Shown here: piece after piece, positions 51,801-59,913 of the stretch
Numbering within the stretch: position 1 is the first letter of the stretch
Layout: every line of letters starts with the position of its first letter
NCBI GenBank assembly: GCA_964399635.1
Contig: CAYNRU010000043.1
Coordinates: forward strand, 138,484 to 202,483
Source of the DNA: UBA4615 sp964399635
GTDB taxonomy: Bacteria > Pseudomonadota > Gammaproteobacteria > Burkholderiales > Burkholderiaceae_E
DNA: 64,000 bases
Reading direction: 5' to 3'
Notes under the pieces: model-generated
The model's input: the letters and a program-made list of their open reading frames with translations, nothing else
Database searches by the model: none
What the model was told of the DNA's origin: nothing
Translations under genes and position numbers: made by a program

Positions 51801-54736
51801 AGCTCCGTGAGGAGATTGAGCGTGAGTTCTCCGAGCGCCGGCTCAACCTGCTGAGTTGCACAACGACCATGGAGATGGGGGTCGACCTTGGCGACCTCGA
51901 GGCGGTTGTCAACTTGAACGTCCCGCCAGGTATCGCCAACTATCAGCAGCGCACCGGTCGGGCGGGGCGGCGTGCCCAAGCGGCACCGTTCTGCGTTACC
52001 GTGGCTCGCAACACGAGCTACGATCAGGCGGTGTTTCGGGACTTGAAGGGCTATCTCCTGTCCTCCCCCTCGACTCCCTTCGTGAACCTCGGTAACGCCG
52101 AGCTGTTCCTCCGGCATCAGATGTCGATTGTCCTGTCGCACTTCCTGCGCAAGCGGATTGCCCGACTGGATGTAAATGCTCCATCGCTGAAGGAATTGTT
52201 CGGAGCGCCTTTCCCGGCTGAGACCAAGACCGCATTCCTGGATGACTTGAACGCATGGGTGGAGAACGAGCAGGGGGCTGCGGCATTCGGCGAGGCTGAA
52301 ATGCTTGGCGCGACGCTACCGGCGGAGTTTTTTGCAGTCGCCTCGAAGGGCCCTCATCTTCGAAGCGCCGTAGTGAGCCGGTTGCGGGAATTTGCGGAAG
52401 ACGTCGCCGAACGCTGCGCGGGCTACGAAGCGAGGGAGAAAGAAGCAGCGGCCGCAAACGAATACAAGAAGGCTGCCTATTGGATGGGGCAGCGTGAGCA
52501 ATACATGGATCAGTTCTTGGTCAATGAGCTTTCCCGCCGTGGGCTGATTCCAACGTACAGCTTCCCGGTTCACTCGCTCACCCTTGAGGTGCAGGATGGA
52601 GCGCAGGCAAACGCGTTCCATCGGCAAGCCGCTGTTGCTTTGACGCGAGACGCGACGTTCGGGATCAGCGAATACGCGCCTGGCGCTGAGGTCGTGGCAA
52701 ATGGTCGAATCTGGGAGAGTGCGGGGCTTGCGAAGTACCCCAAAGCCTTCATGCCGGAGCGGTGGTACGCAGCTTGTTCCGAATGCTTTCATGTCGACAT
52801 TGGAGATACATTCCAAGACATCCCCTCGGCGTGCACGAATTGCTCGTCGGCTGAGAATCGGCGCAAGCGCCGCTTCGTAGAGCCGAGGGGGTTCGTCACC
52901 AGCGCGCAAAACAAGATAGGCAAGGACCCTGGCTCGAGCCGTCGCCGCGTCAAGCCGGCAGATGAGGCGCGCTTGATTGCGGCCCCGAGGCCCGAGCAGT
53001 TTCAGGAGACCGAGTTGCCCTTCCTCCGTACCGCGCTGCTCTTGGCGCGCGGGTCGGAGGACAGCGAGCTGCGAGGAAGCCTGTTCGTTGCCAATCGCGG
53101 AATGTACGGGGAAGGCTACTCTCGCTGCACATGGTGCAACTACTGCGAGCCATTTCGTAAGGCGTCCGCGGCGAAGGCGGCAGGCAAGGGCAAGGCCGCG
53201 GGAGCACCGACCAAGAAGTTCGTGCACCACGACCCCGTCAGCGGTGCGCGCTGCAGCAATGACTTGCTGCCGAAGCTCGGACTTGACTTTGCCCATGCGT
53301 TCGAGACCGACGTGCTGCTATTGCGGTTCCTCGCGCCACTGCCAGAACCCAAAGGTGAGGAGTCGTCGCGGCGCCGGTACCAGGAGCACCTTGCGCGAAC
53401 CGTTGCCGAGGCTTGTCGTTTAGGTGCGACCGACCTATTGCACTTGCATCCGGGCGAGTTGCGCTCGACCTACCGGCTTTACAGCACGGCGGGAAATACT
53501 TTAGAAGTCGTCCTGTATGACGGCGTACCCGGCGGCGCAGGGTATAGCGCACGACTCGGCAGCCCTGGGTTCAGCTTCTCGAGCCTCGTGCAGGCAGCTC
53601 GCCGACGACTCGAGTGCCCAGCGTCCTGTGATGCCGCCTGCCGAGCTTGCTTGTGCGACTACGGCAACCAACGGCATTGGGACAGCTTTCAACGCAAAGA
53701 CGCATTGGCCTGGATGGACGCACTTCTTGCGGATGATACGCAGCAGGCCGGCCCCGGCGGCTACGTACCCTGGCCGCGGCCGAGCCTGGCGGGCCTGAGC
53801 GAGAGATTGGCGCCACATTCCACCATAAGCATCATCGCCACGTCACTCATCAGCGGTGACTCATTCAGTGAGCCAGACCTGAATGAGCTCACTTCGTGGC
53901 TCCAGGCGGGCAAGTACGTAAGGCTTTATCTTGCGAACAAGGTCGAGGCTCATCCTCGCGAAGCGGCCTTGCTTTTGCTGTACCGCCACCTCTATCCATG
54001 GGCAAGCCAAGGCAAGCTCAGCCTGTTCGCTCTCGATGAGTCTGCAGCACAGCAGGCGACACAGCTGCCGCGCATCTTCGCTGACCTACAGGACGGCACG
54101 CCTCTGTTTCGACAGGCGTTCGCGGTACAGGGTGTTTTTCAAGGGATGGTGGTCGCACCCGTCGAATTAGGGTCCGCCGATACAGATACCCGAGCTCTCG
54201 TCGCCCCGCTCCTGGCAGCCGCTACACCCTATGCGGCTAGCGTTCTGTGCGAAGGCGAAAAGATGGGGATGTGGGAGTTTCCCGCAGGCGAGTTGCGCGA
54301 TTTAGCGAAAGTCTTTGCGGCAGTCGCTGGCGTGCATATCAAGAAGCTTGTCATTAAGGACCCATACTGCGGGCAATCGAACAACCGCCGGCGCGTGCAA
54401 GAGCTCGTCCGCTACTTGAAGACTCACGCCTTGGCCTTAGACTGCGTGCATGTCTATTGCTCAGAGCAGCGAGACCGCGATGGCCACGTTGAATACCGAC
54501 ATGACATCGCACGGCAACTAGAACTATTGATGAAACAGCTTGGGGTCGAAAACTGTGAGGCATTCGTCAAAGAACTTGGACGAAATCGAGCCTTTCACGA
54601 CCGGGAGTTGGCTTTCGAGGTTGCCGATGCCTCAGGAAGCGATGTCTTGCACCGCTACTTTCTGACAGGTGGTCTCGACTACTTGCTCGACGAGAGAAGC
54701 GACACGAAGGTCTTCCACGCCCGAACAGACAGCTAG
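48809..54736 (+). CDS. druE: DruE-like DEAD/DEAH helicase with C-terminal DUF1998, Druantia type III
   Basis: A 1975-aa SF2 helicase. Motif I ATGTGSGKTE at ~110, DEIH box in FIVLDEIHTYYG at ~260, GTSASL at ~296, and motifs V/VI TTTMEMGVDLGDLEAV (~1018) and YQQRTGRAGRR (~1043). Several zinc-binding Cys pairs lie between (CRKCG, CPACG, CTSCG, CSECF, CTNCS, CTWCNYC). The DUF1998/MZB region is at ~1555-1640 with VVLYDGVPGGAGY and CPASCDAACRACLCDYGNQ. Size, helicase-DUF1998 layout and the directly abutting DruH-like gene are the hallmarks of Druantia type III. The C-terminal ~300 residues are unassigned. Confidence 0.8.
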   Translation: MAETNPIAFASDLHTVLSRYIATTLPISRRYPRLAAEFRELLAGEQLIQGPFVEALPDFEKGDPLSALLRSAGGFLHDSLGKLPTAGRRLHKHQQEALTRAVMHHESLLTATGTGSGKTETFLYPIAHHLLADMEPDKPGVRALLIYPMNALANDQLYYRIAPLFARYLLDHGITFGRYTGQVKARAKRTEEEAKLQNNPKLMEALGHPSSIPKNWLLTRDEMLADPPKVLVTNYAMLEHLLLLPRNAGLFATNSLRFIVLDEIHTYYGAQASEVAFLLRKLKTRLGSAEPIQVFGTSASLSSEEGADEALIKFGTDLLGEPVQRVIRGRRIAHADLTRDSGGLFSLSVSQWHSVGAVLAEALGYASEDQTVDCWNALLAAHDPALEHLKLAGPGSAEAWTHLVGPLSRNDEIRAVAVFLGAGGVAHFAQLAQRVFASHQGEESERHKALSAVIQAGMMARSEAGEFPLLPGRYHIAVNSIEGLAVLPDKGGEGWSRLKVARHYNDESGQYFPLLTCRKCGQAFMEGWKDHGHVRNRRPDSIEVPSERIVFWLGQPVGGTEDEEDEGQDEQGAGGRERMFVEPVSGEIVASASAIPLFPVHTETDELERATYVKRCPACGGRSTGAEAEVVTRMHPGNEALGAVVTQRVLEALPPGVIDHADPRPAFGRSLLTFSDNRQDAAFFAPYFERTAANVALRSAVRHVLIESASPIPVPQLADQVYDYWRRDGGQPLLLDELGEIRTDKHDVTSLLQGALGYEFCTPSGRRNSLESLGVALVTYESRTLEHLYRLVKPFWPSGLPDTSADVAGLCHSLLESVRRERALQTLHKVSLTDKSVWGDYNQHRTFDIEAGDDDVRFKWLPSQQGKRHNRRSWYLVEQLGLTREDAMQFLRQLWDVLVKPPISLMKRYPPGFGLDGNQIRIRDGSTAPLLQCTSCGLLQRHALMKRCTAFGCKGEAVELDAVERARLGRENHYLASYNETSHLTLRAREHTASLSTELREEIEREFSERRLNLLSCTTTMEMGVDLGDLEAVVNLNVPPGIANYQQRTGRAGRRAQAAPFCVTVARNTSYDQAVFRDLKGYLLSSPSTPFVNLGNAELFLRHQMSIVLSHFLRKRIARLDVNAPSLKELFGAPFPAETKTAFLDDLNAWVENEQGAAAFGEAEMLGATLPAEFFAVASKGPHLRSAVVSRLREFAEDVAERCAGYEAREKEAAAANEYKKAAYWMGQREQYMDQFLVNELSRRGLIPTYSFPVHSLTLEVQDGAQANAFHRQAAVALTRDATFGISEYAPGAEVVANGRIWESAGLAKYPKAFMPERWYAACSECFHVDIGDTFQDIPSACTNCSSAENRRKRRFVEPRGFVTSAQNKIGKDPGSSRRRVKPADEARLIAAPRPEQFQETELPFLRTALLLARGSEDSELRGSLFVANRGMYGEGYSRCTWCNYCEPFRKASAAKAAGKGKAAGAPTKKFVHHDPVSGARCSNDLLPKLGLDFAHAFETDVLLLRFLAPLPEPKGEESSRRRYQEHLARTVAEACRLGATDLLHLHPGELRSTYRLYSTAGNTLEVVLYDGVPGGAGYSARLGSPGFSFSSLVQAARRRLECPASCDAACRACLCDYGNQRHWDSFQRKDALAWMDALLADDTQQAGPGGYVPWPRPSLAGLSERLAPHSTISIIATSLISGDSFSEPDLNELTSWLQAGKYVRLYLANKVEAHPREAALLLLYRHLYPWASQGKLSLFALDESAAQQATQLPRIFADLQDGTPLFRQAFAVQGVFQGMVVAPVELGSADTDTRALVAPLLAAATPYAASVLCEGEKMGMWEFPAGELRDLAKVFAAVAGVHIKKLVIKDPYCGQSNNRRRVQELVRYLKTHALALDCVHVYCSEQRDRDGHVEYRHDIARQLELLMKQLGVENCEAFVKELGRNRAFHDRELAFEVADASGSDVLHRYFLTGGLDYLLDERSDTKVFHARTDS

Positions 54737-55265
54737 ATGTGAAGCTTTAGTAGCTTGTTTCGGAGAAGAGGGAGATCCATTTGCGGCGGACTTGAGAGAC
54801 TGGAAGTCGCCAAACCCATAGCCACCTCAGGCACCGAGACTCGAATGAACGTGAGCAAGCGGCAAAGTCGATCTCGCCGTGGTAGGACGACCCTTGATCG
54901 CCGGCCTCGGTCCTGTGCACGCTTTGGTAGACGATGTACTTGCCCGGCGGCGTGGACGCACACAGCAGCAGAATGAGCTCCAGATTAGAGAGGTCGTATG
55001 CGGCGGCGGCATCGAGCTCGCAGGGGAGGAGCGGGCCATCGGTGCGTCAGGGAGGGCATCTGCAGTGGGCGGTCTCGGCGTGCAGGCCGTCAACCTGCCA
55101 CGGTTCGGCGGTTGTCGTGTCGGGAACGGCCGGGGTTCCCCAACGGTGCGGTTATCTATCTGAAGCGCCCATACAGGCAATAAATGCGAATCGGGTGTGT
55201 TCGTCAACCCCTGCACGGACTGACGTCTTATCAAAATGTTTCCCACCGAATCGATTGACCCTACC
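54737..55265. other. Long gap downstream of druE, no recognised gene
   Basis: About 530 bases. Several short frames are open on both strands, but none has a ribosome-binding site, a recognised motif or bias matching its neighbours. It is probably decayed sequence or a spacer between two defence cassettes. Confidence 0.5.
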
Positions 55266-55331
55266 TAGTCCGCCCTGAATAACCCGAAACCCGCATCAAT
55301 GCGCGGGTTTCGGGTTATTCAGGGCGGACTA
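55266..55331. repeat. Perfect 29-bp-arm inverted repeat (8-base loop)
   Basis: Left arm 55266-55294 starts tagtccgccctgaataaccc; right arm 55303-55331 is its exact reverse complement; the loop is atcaatgc. It could act as a strong bidirectional terminator, but the arm length and lack of a T tract suggest an ancient transposon end or recombination site. It lies between the Druantia pair and the four-gene cassette. Confidence 0.9.
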
Positions 55332-55640
55332 TCGAACTTGACGATCGTCGTGGGGCTCGACCCGTAACAGGCGGCAAGGGGCTAGCGAGTCGGCCCGCAG
55401 TACAGTGCCTGCCGGCGCTTGAGCAGGCAGCGGTTCACTCGGTCCAGCAATGTCGGACCGACCAGCTGCTAAGGCCGAAGTAGTAGCGGTCGGGCCGCGG
55501 TTGACGGGCGCAGCGACCGCGATGGCCAGCAGATTGAGCCGCGCATAGCCATCGACCGCCAGTCCGAGAAAGGTCACCTCGAGGATCAACTCGTGGTTCT
55601 GGGCGCCAGGGGACGACGGCACCTGAACTAATCCCTTTGT
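55332..55640. other. Non-coding stretch before the cassette promoter
   Basis: About 310 bases. A minus-strand frame is open but starts inside the operator region and shows no recognised motif. I see no supported gene. Confidence 0.4.
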
Positions 55641-55646
55641 GCTATT

Positions 55647-55673
55647 GGGATATGTGGGACATTGACATATCCC
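55647..55673 (+). promoter_or_regulatory. Palindromic operator in front of the four-gene cassette
   Basis: gggatatgt (55647-55655) and its exact reverse complement acatatccc (55665-55673) are separated by 9 bases. The right arm overlaps the -35 box, so a bound protein would block transcription. Related half sites (tatcccg, cgggaca) recur further down to 55719. Confidence 0.75.
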
Positions 55674-55690
55674 GTCTAGTCGCATAATCT
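55662..55690 (+). promoter_or_regulatory. Sigma70-type promoter of the four-gene cassette
   Basis: A consensus TTGACA (55662-55667) and TAATCT (55685-55690) are spaced by 17 bases. The -10 lies 34 bases before the ATG at 55725. Confidence 0.7.
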
Positions 55691-55724
55691 CGGGACACTA
55701 GGTCATCACGAGTATCCCGACGCC

Positions 55725-56753
55725 ATGGCACAACCTACCGCTTCCCTCGCTGCACCCTTCACCGAAGCCGAGTTCATCGCAGAGGTCAGGGACACGCTGG
55801 TCTCGTTCGCCGACCAGCTCGGCCGATTCTACGATCACAAGGGTGCTTGGCAGCTGCTCGGCATGGACCCGGCGTCGAAGGACTTTCCCGAATTCGAGTA
55901 CAGCACCGACGGCGTGGACGCCGAGCGCTTTCACCTCGTGCAAGAGGCCCGCCTGCTCTATCGCTACGCCTACGGCGCATTCGCCAGCGCGGACCTCGAC
56001 TGGAGCGTGGTCACCGAGGACACGCATGCGTTCGTGCTGGCCATGGAGGCGTTCGCCAGGCAGCAGTGCGATGACTTCTATGCGTCCCAGAAGCTCCGCG
56101 TCGTCCTCGATCTGGCCCTTGCCCGCTCGAAGGTGGCAGGGGACAACGACTCGAACCTGCCGGCCAAGTACTACCAGGAAGGGGGCACGGAGTTCGGCTC
56201 GATCTCGCTCAGGCAGATGGCGCTGCTCGCCGGCGTCGACGAGAAGACCATCCGCAACGCGGCGTCGGCCCATTCGAAGAACCGGTTGATCACCAAATCG
56301 GTAATGGGGCGCACGTTCGTCGATGTCGACGTTGCCAAGGCATGGCTGACCGCCCGAGGCCAGTGGATCGACATCCAGTACGAGAACCGCGCGGCCGCGC
56401 GGGACTTGGCGCGTCACCCGTTTTACTCGTCAGCCGATCTGCAAATCTATGTAGAGGATCGGCTGTCCGATGTGCTCGGCGGCAAAGTCACGACCACGGC
56501 CGCGGCAACCGATCCCCGGGTGCCGGCAGACATCGGCGACTGGCTGATCGCAATCGGGCAAGGCCAGCTTCCCGGATTTGAGCCGCATAAGGCGTTGAGC
56601 ACTGCCCGTTTCCTGCAGGTCGACGAAGGCGCCTTTGCCACCGCCTTCCTGAAGCTCGCCCACGATGCACAGCTCGAAGCGCTCGCCGCAACCATCCGCG
56701 CGTCTTCAACTGACGCGTCCCCAGCCAACGCTGACGAGGAATCCGCCAAGTGA
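55725..56753 (+). CDS. Uncharacterised protein with an internal helix-turn-helix-like segment
   Basis: A 342-aa protein I do not recognise. The N-terminal ~135 residues are helical and acidic. Around residues 160-200, SISLRQMALLAGVDEKTIRNAAS followed by a basic, hydrophobic strand and VDVAKAWLTARGQW has the layout of a helix-turn-helix/excisionase-like DNA-binding unit. It could be the autoregulator acting at the palindrome 52 bases upstream. The C-terminal part is helical. It begins a four-gene run; its TGA overlaps the next GTG. Confidence 0.65.
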   Translation: MAQPTASLAAPFTEAEFIAEVRDTLVSFADQLGRFYDHKGAWQLLGMDPASKDFPEFEYSTDGVDAERFHLVQEARLLYRYAYGAFASADLDWSVVTEDTHAFVLAMEAFARQQCDDFYASQKLRVVLDLALARSKVAGDNDSNLPAKYYQEGGTEFGSISLRQMALLAGVDEKTIRNAASAHSKNRLITKSVMGRTFVDVDVAKAWLTARGQWIDIQYENRAAARDLARHPFYSSADLQIYVEDRLSDVLGGKVTTTAAATDPRVPADIGDWLIAIGQGQLPGFEPHKALSTARFLQVDEGAFATAFLKLAHDAQLEALAATIRASSTDASPANADEESAK

Positions 56754-56938
56754 ACGATCGCCAAGCCACTTCGAACCAACCGCAGCCCGACCTCGAGCTC
56801 ACCGAGACCGAAGAGCGCATCGTTCGCTGGATGAGATCAGCGACCGGGGTCGCGCAGCTCCAGGCGATCACCGAACGCCAGCGGCACGCGCTCGTGGGCT
56901 TCCTCGAAACCATGCGCGAATCGCCCACGGTGCATTGA
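56750..56938 (+). CDS. Small hypothetical protein of the cassette
   Basis: A 62-aa acidic helical protein (LTETEERIVRWMRS, LQAITERQRHALVGFLETM) whose GTG start overlaps the preceding stop (GTGA). The tight coupling supports translation. No family recognised; a small helical protein in this place could be an antitoxin or an adaptor. Confidence 0.55.
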   Translation: MNDRQATSNQPQPDLELTETEERIVRWMRSATGVAQLQAITERQRHALVGFLETMRESPTVH

Positions 56939-57027
56939 CCGGATCCGCCCGATCTGCTCGACCTGCCCGAGCTGCCATGACCGGGCCTGACCAGCCCGCC
57001 CCCTCGCCTTATCGGATTCTCGACACC

Positions 57028-57333
57028 ATGAATGCCATCGCAAGCATGACAAGCACGATCACCGGCATCACTGACCACGGCTCGAAGCGGCTGCAGCAGC
57101 GTGCGATCCGGGCCGAGGACGTGGAGCGGGTGCTGAACTATGGTCACCGGGTCCGCGTGCACGGCGCCACGCGCTGCTACATGAACCAGGCGGCGCGGCG
57201 CGAACTCCTCGAGACCGAGGGGCGTGACGCCGTCAAGCGCGCTGCGAACAAGCTCGACATCTTCGTGGTCGTCAGCGACGAAGGCCGCCTGATCACAGCC
57301 GGGTACCGCACCCGACGAATGCTCGCTCACTGA
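57028..57333 (+). CDS. DUF4258-like protein
   Basis: A 101-aa protein. SKRLQQRAIRAEDVERVLNYG, then a strand and the ending FVVVSDEGRLITAGYRTRRM follow the DUF4258 pattern (start helix with basic residues, EDVE helix, C-terminal I-x-T-x-Y strand). DUF4258 is a small fold related to RelE/BECR-type RNases and often sits in toxin-antitoxin contexts. ATG 57028 is chosen; ATG 56977 in the same frame is possible. Confidence 0.6.
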   Translation: MNAIASMTSTITGITDHGSKRLQQRAIRAEDVERVLNYGHRVRVHGATRCYMNQAARRELLETEGRDAVKRAANKLDIFVVVSDEGRLITAGYRTRRMLAH

Positions 57334-57354
57334 ACCACTACTCAAGGGACCCCG

Positions 57355-57990
57355 ATGCACCTTCCGTCGTCCAATCGCAGCACCCTGGAGTCGTCATCCG
57401 CAATGGATACCCTCGCACTCGTCGCACCGCACCTCTCCCCGTACCTCACGCTCACCGGGCTCGTGCCTGGCGGCCAGTACACGTACGCCAAACGCACCGG
57501 CCCGAAGCTCTGGCCGGCGATCGCGACCGTGTTTCATACGCCCGATCGCAAGAAGCTGCCGAAGGGCTCGTGGCTGTACGTCGCCACCGACAACCCGGCG
57601 GGTCCGGCCGGGGGCGGTTTTCAGCCTCTGTACGTCGGCTCGCAGACGATGGACCGGATGTTCCGCGGAGACGGGATGGGCGGCCTGAACTTTCATCACG
57701 CCCAGATGCGCAACGAGCGCGGTCGCTACACGCTCGCCGAGCACCTCGACGCCGGCAAGCGAGCGTACGTGCACGTGATCTCGGGCGATGAACTCGTGCG
57801 CTTGGCGCATACCCGAGAGGACTGGGCGCCGTGGAGGCCGCTCACCGCGCAACTCACGAAGCACGTGGGTTACTGGTTCGAGCAGGCGATCCTGGTGGAG
57901 ACCGTCAAGGGGTCGTCGTCGCCGTGGGCCTTCAACTGCGCCCCTGCGGATTCGACTGCAGTCAGGCTGTGCCGCGCTAGCGGCTGGTAG
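57355..57990 (+). CDS. Uncharacterised protein, possibly GIY-YIG-like
   Basis: A 211-aa protein preceded by AAGGGA. The segment PLYVGSQTMDRMFRG, then a basic region (HAQMRNERGRYTLAEHL), YVHVISGDEL and WFEQAILVE has the order of a GIY-YIG nuclease (Y-V-G strand, Arg helix, late Glu), but the first G-I-Y motif is only loosely met (SWLYVATDN). I treat the fold as a suggestion. It is the last gene of the cassette and converges on the HNH gene of the McrBC set. Confidence 0.5.
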   Translation: MHLPSSNRSTLESSSAMDTLALVAPHLSPYLTLTGLVPGGQYTYAKRTGPKLWPAIATVFHTPDRKKLPKGSWLYVATDNPAGPAGGGFQPLYVGSQTMDRMFRGDGMGGLNFHHAQMRNERGRYTLAEHLDAGKRAYVHVISGDELVRLAHTREDWAPWRPLTAQLTKHVGYWFEQAILVETVKGSSSPWAFNCAPADSTAVRLCRASGW

Positions 57991-58170
57991 TTCCGCGCGC
58001 CAGCCCGCCCGGGACTCGTCGACGATGCCGATCGACGACGGGCCCGGCGCCTTGACACTGCATCCCCAGCCTCGAGGGCACTCCACTAAGAACGCATCCT
58101 GGAGATACCGCGTCGGCATACCCCGGGCCGAGGGAGGGTCGGATGCGCAACGATCGGGGGTTCCGTGGAT

Positions 58171-59238
58171 CTAGCCACGGAGTACCGACCTGAACCGCCC
58201 GGAAAGGGGCTCAGTCTGCCGCCCTCTGACCCAAGCGGCAGCACCGATGTCGAAGGCTCGACCGTACGCCCACGTCGCGATTTTCGCCGCTGTCTCGCAA
58301 CCGGCCGCGGACGCGACGATCGCATCGCCGTAATTGGCGCTATCGAGCCGCGCATTCCTGTCGACCCACCGCTCCAGATGCCGCTCGGCCGCCAGCATGT
58401 CCCGCTTCGCGAGGTTGCAGTGCCCGTGCGCGGCGACTAAGTTTGGCAGCGCGTCGAAGCGGTGCAGGGACCACGGGATGAAGTGATCGACGTGGGCGTT
58501 GCCCGAATGCAGCGCACCGCCGCAATAGAGGCACAGCCCGCTCTGCCGATCGATCAGCCGCGGCAGATACCTGCCGATCGGCTGTCTCTCCGCTCCGAAC
58601 AGGAAGCGTTCGAGGTCCTGAGCCTGACCGATCGCGTACTGGTTCGCAGGGATGCTCCGGACCCGTCCCATCCATCGGTCCCGCGCGAGGCCGGTCACCA
58701 GCGGATGAAAGCGCCGCAGGTGATACGCGACGCCCTGCAACAACTCGACGGCCTGCGGGTCGCCGTCGTGCGGATAGAGAAAGATCCGCGTATGCCCCGC
58801 AACAACCTGCAGGCGGTGCAGCGGCTGCACGCGGATCACATGCACCACCCGGGCGATCGTCGCGGCCCAGCGGGCGGGGTCCGCGCGCAACTGGGCGAGG
58901 GTTGCGATCCCCTGCGGGCGGGCGGCGCTGGGCAAACGTGCCGACGCCAGGAGGTTCACCACCGACGCCTGCCGGAAGGTGTTCTGCAGCAAGATCTCCG
59001 CACCGGGCGCGCCCGAAAAGGGGGCCGACTGCTGCCAGTAGTACTCGACGAACTTGCCGGCGACCGCCACCAGGGGGATCCGGCAGGGCGCATCGTCGAC
59101 CGCGCCGGCCTCGACGGCCAGATCTGCAAGCGCGATCAGCAGGGCGAACTTGTAGGTGGCGGTGAACTGGCCGTCCTCGAGCACCGCCTGGATGTTCTGC
59201 AGGAATGCAAGCTGGGATTCGGCACTAGGAATCGACAC
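58171..59238 (-). CDS. HNH endonuclease
   Basis: A 355-aa protein. The N-terminal ~130 residues are helical (QFTATYKFALLIALADLAVE, KFVEYYWQQSAPF), a layout seen in HNH proteins of defence islands. The C-terminal HNH domain has CLYCGGALHSGNAHVDHFIPW, where His-Val-Asp-His is the metal/catalytic site, and NLVAAHGHCNLAKRD, giving the Asn, second zinc Cys and Lys. The GTG at 59238 is chosen: an AGGGG lies just upstream and the HIT gene stops only 2 bases before it. It should cut DNA; the specificity is unknown. Confidence 0.8.
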   Translation of the reverse strand: MSIPSAESQLAFLQNIQAVLEDGQFTATYKFALLIALADLAVEAGAVDDAPCRIPLVAVAGKFVEYYWQQSAPFSGAPGAEILLQNTFRQASVVNLLASARLPSAARPQGIATLAQLRADPARWAATIARVVHVIRVQPLHRLQVVAGHTRIFLYPHDGDPQAVELLQGVAYHLRRFHPLVTGLARDRWMGRVRSIPANQYAIGQAQDLERFLFGAERQPIGRYLPRLIDRQSGLCLYCGGALHSGNAHVDHFIPWSLHRFDALPNLVAAHGHCNLAKRDMLAAERHLERWVDRNARLDSANYGDAIVASAAGCETAAKIATWAYGRAFDIGAAAWVRGRQTEPLSGRFRSVLRG

Positions 59239-59240
59239 GC

Positions 59241-59654
59241 TCAGGCCCCTGGCGCTCGCCCGACGTCGGACCAGTAGTCGGCCTTCTCTGGAATCACCCA
59301 CCGCACGCCGCCGCGCGGGTCTGCCCTATCATCGTTGAAACGCGGGATCAGGTGCACATGCAGGTGCATCACCGTCTGCCCCGCAGCTATCCCATCGTTG
59401 ATGCCGATGTTGTAGCCGGCTGGCCGCAGGGTCTCGTCCAGCGAGCGCCGCGCCTCGGCGAGCATCGCCCACAGCGAGTGAAGCTCATCAGCGCTGGCTT
59501 GCGCGATAGACGCAACATGACGACGGGGCACAATGAGGGTGTGGCCGGGCGAGACGGGGAAGCCGTCTCGAATAACGATAGCAAGGGCATCACCCGCAAC
59601 GATCCGCGCCGCGGGCAGCGTGCAGAACGGGCAGCTCGACTTCGAGTTGGACAC
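59241..59654 (-). CDS. HIT-family nucleotide hydrolase/transferase
   Basis: A 137-aa Hint-like protein with the His triad HLHVHLIPR, the CPFC zinc pair near the N-terminus, and FPVSPGHTLIVPRRHVA. HIT enzymes hydrolyse or transfer nucleotides, e.g. AMP-lysine and dinucleoside polyphosphates. The GTG at 59654 is preferred because AAGGGG lies 8 bases upstream; GTG 59678 adds 8 residues. It is tightly linked to the HNH gene (2-base gap) and follows mcrC by 259 bases. Confidence 0.8.
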   Translation of the reverse strand: MSNSKSSCPFCTLPAARIVAGDALAIVIRDGFPVSPGHTLIVPRRHVASIAQASADELHSLWAMLAEARRSLDETLRPAGYNIGINDGIAAGQTVMHLHVHLIPRFNDDRADPRGGVRWVIPEKADYWSDVGRAPGA

Positions 59655-59913
59655 GACAAACGCCCCTTCAGTTGTCACAGCAAGGCGAGGAGGGCCGCCG
59701 AATACAGGCGGCGCTTTGATGACGTTTAGACGTGTTGCGATCGAACGAGCACGATCATTAAGCAGGCGTTCGCACAGCACCACCCCACACCAAAAATGAT
59801 ACGCCCGACGACCGCGGACAGTCCCGCCGACAAACTGGTCGACGCCGTCATCGCAAGCTCGTTGCAAGCAGTCGCCGCCGCGTCGCCCGTGTAGTTCTGC
59901 ACCTGCCGGGAAA

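Noticed and set aside
54737..55265. Several 70-140 codon frames downstream of druE
   Set aside because: No recognised motif, no ribosome-binding site, and overlapping frames on both strands of equal quality.
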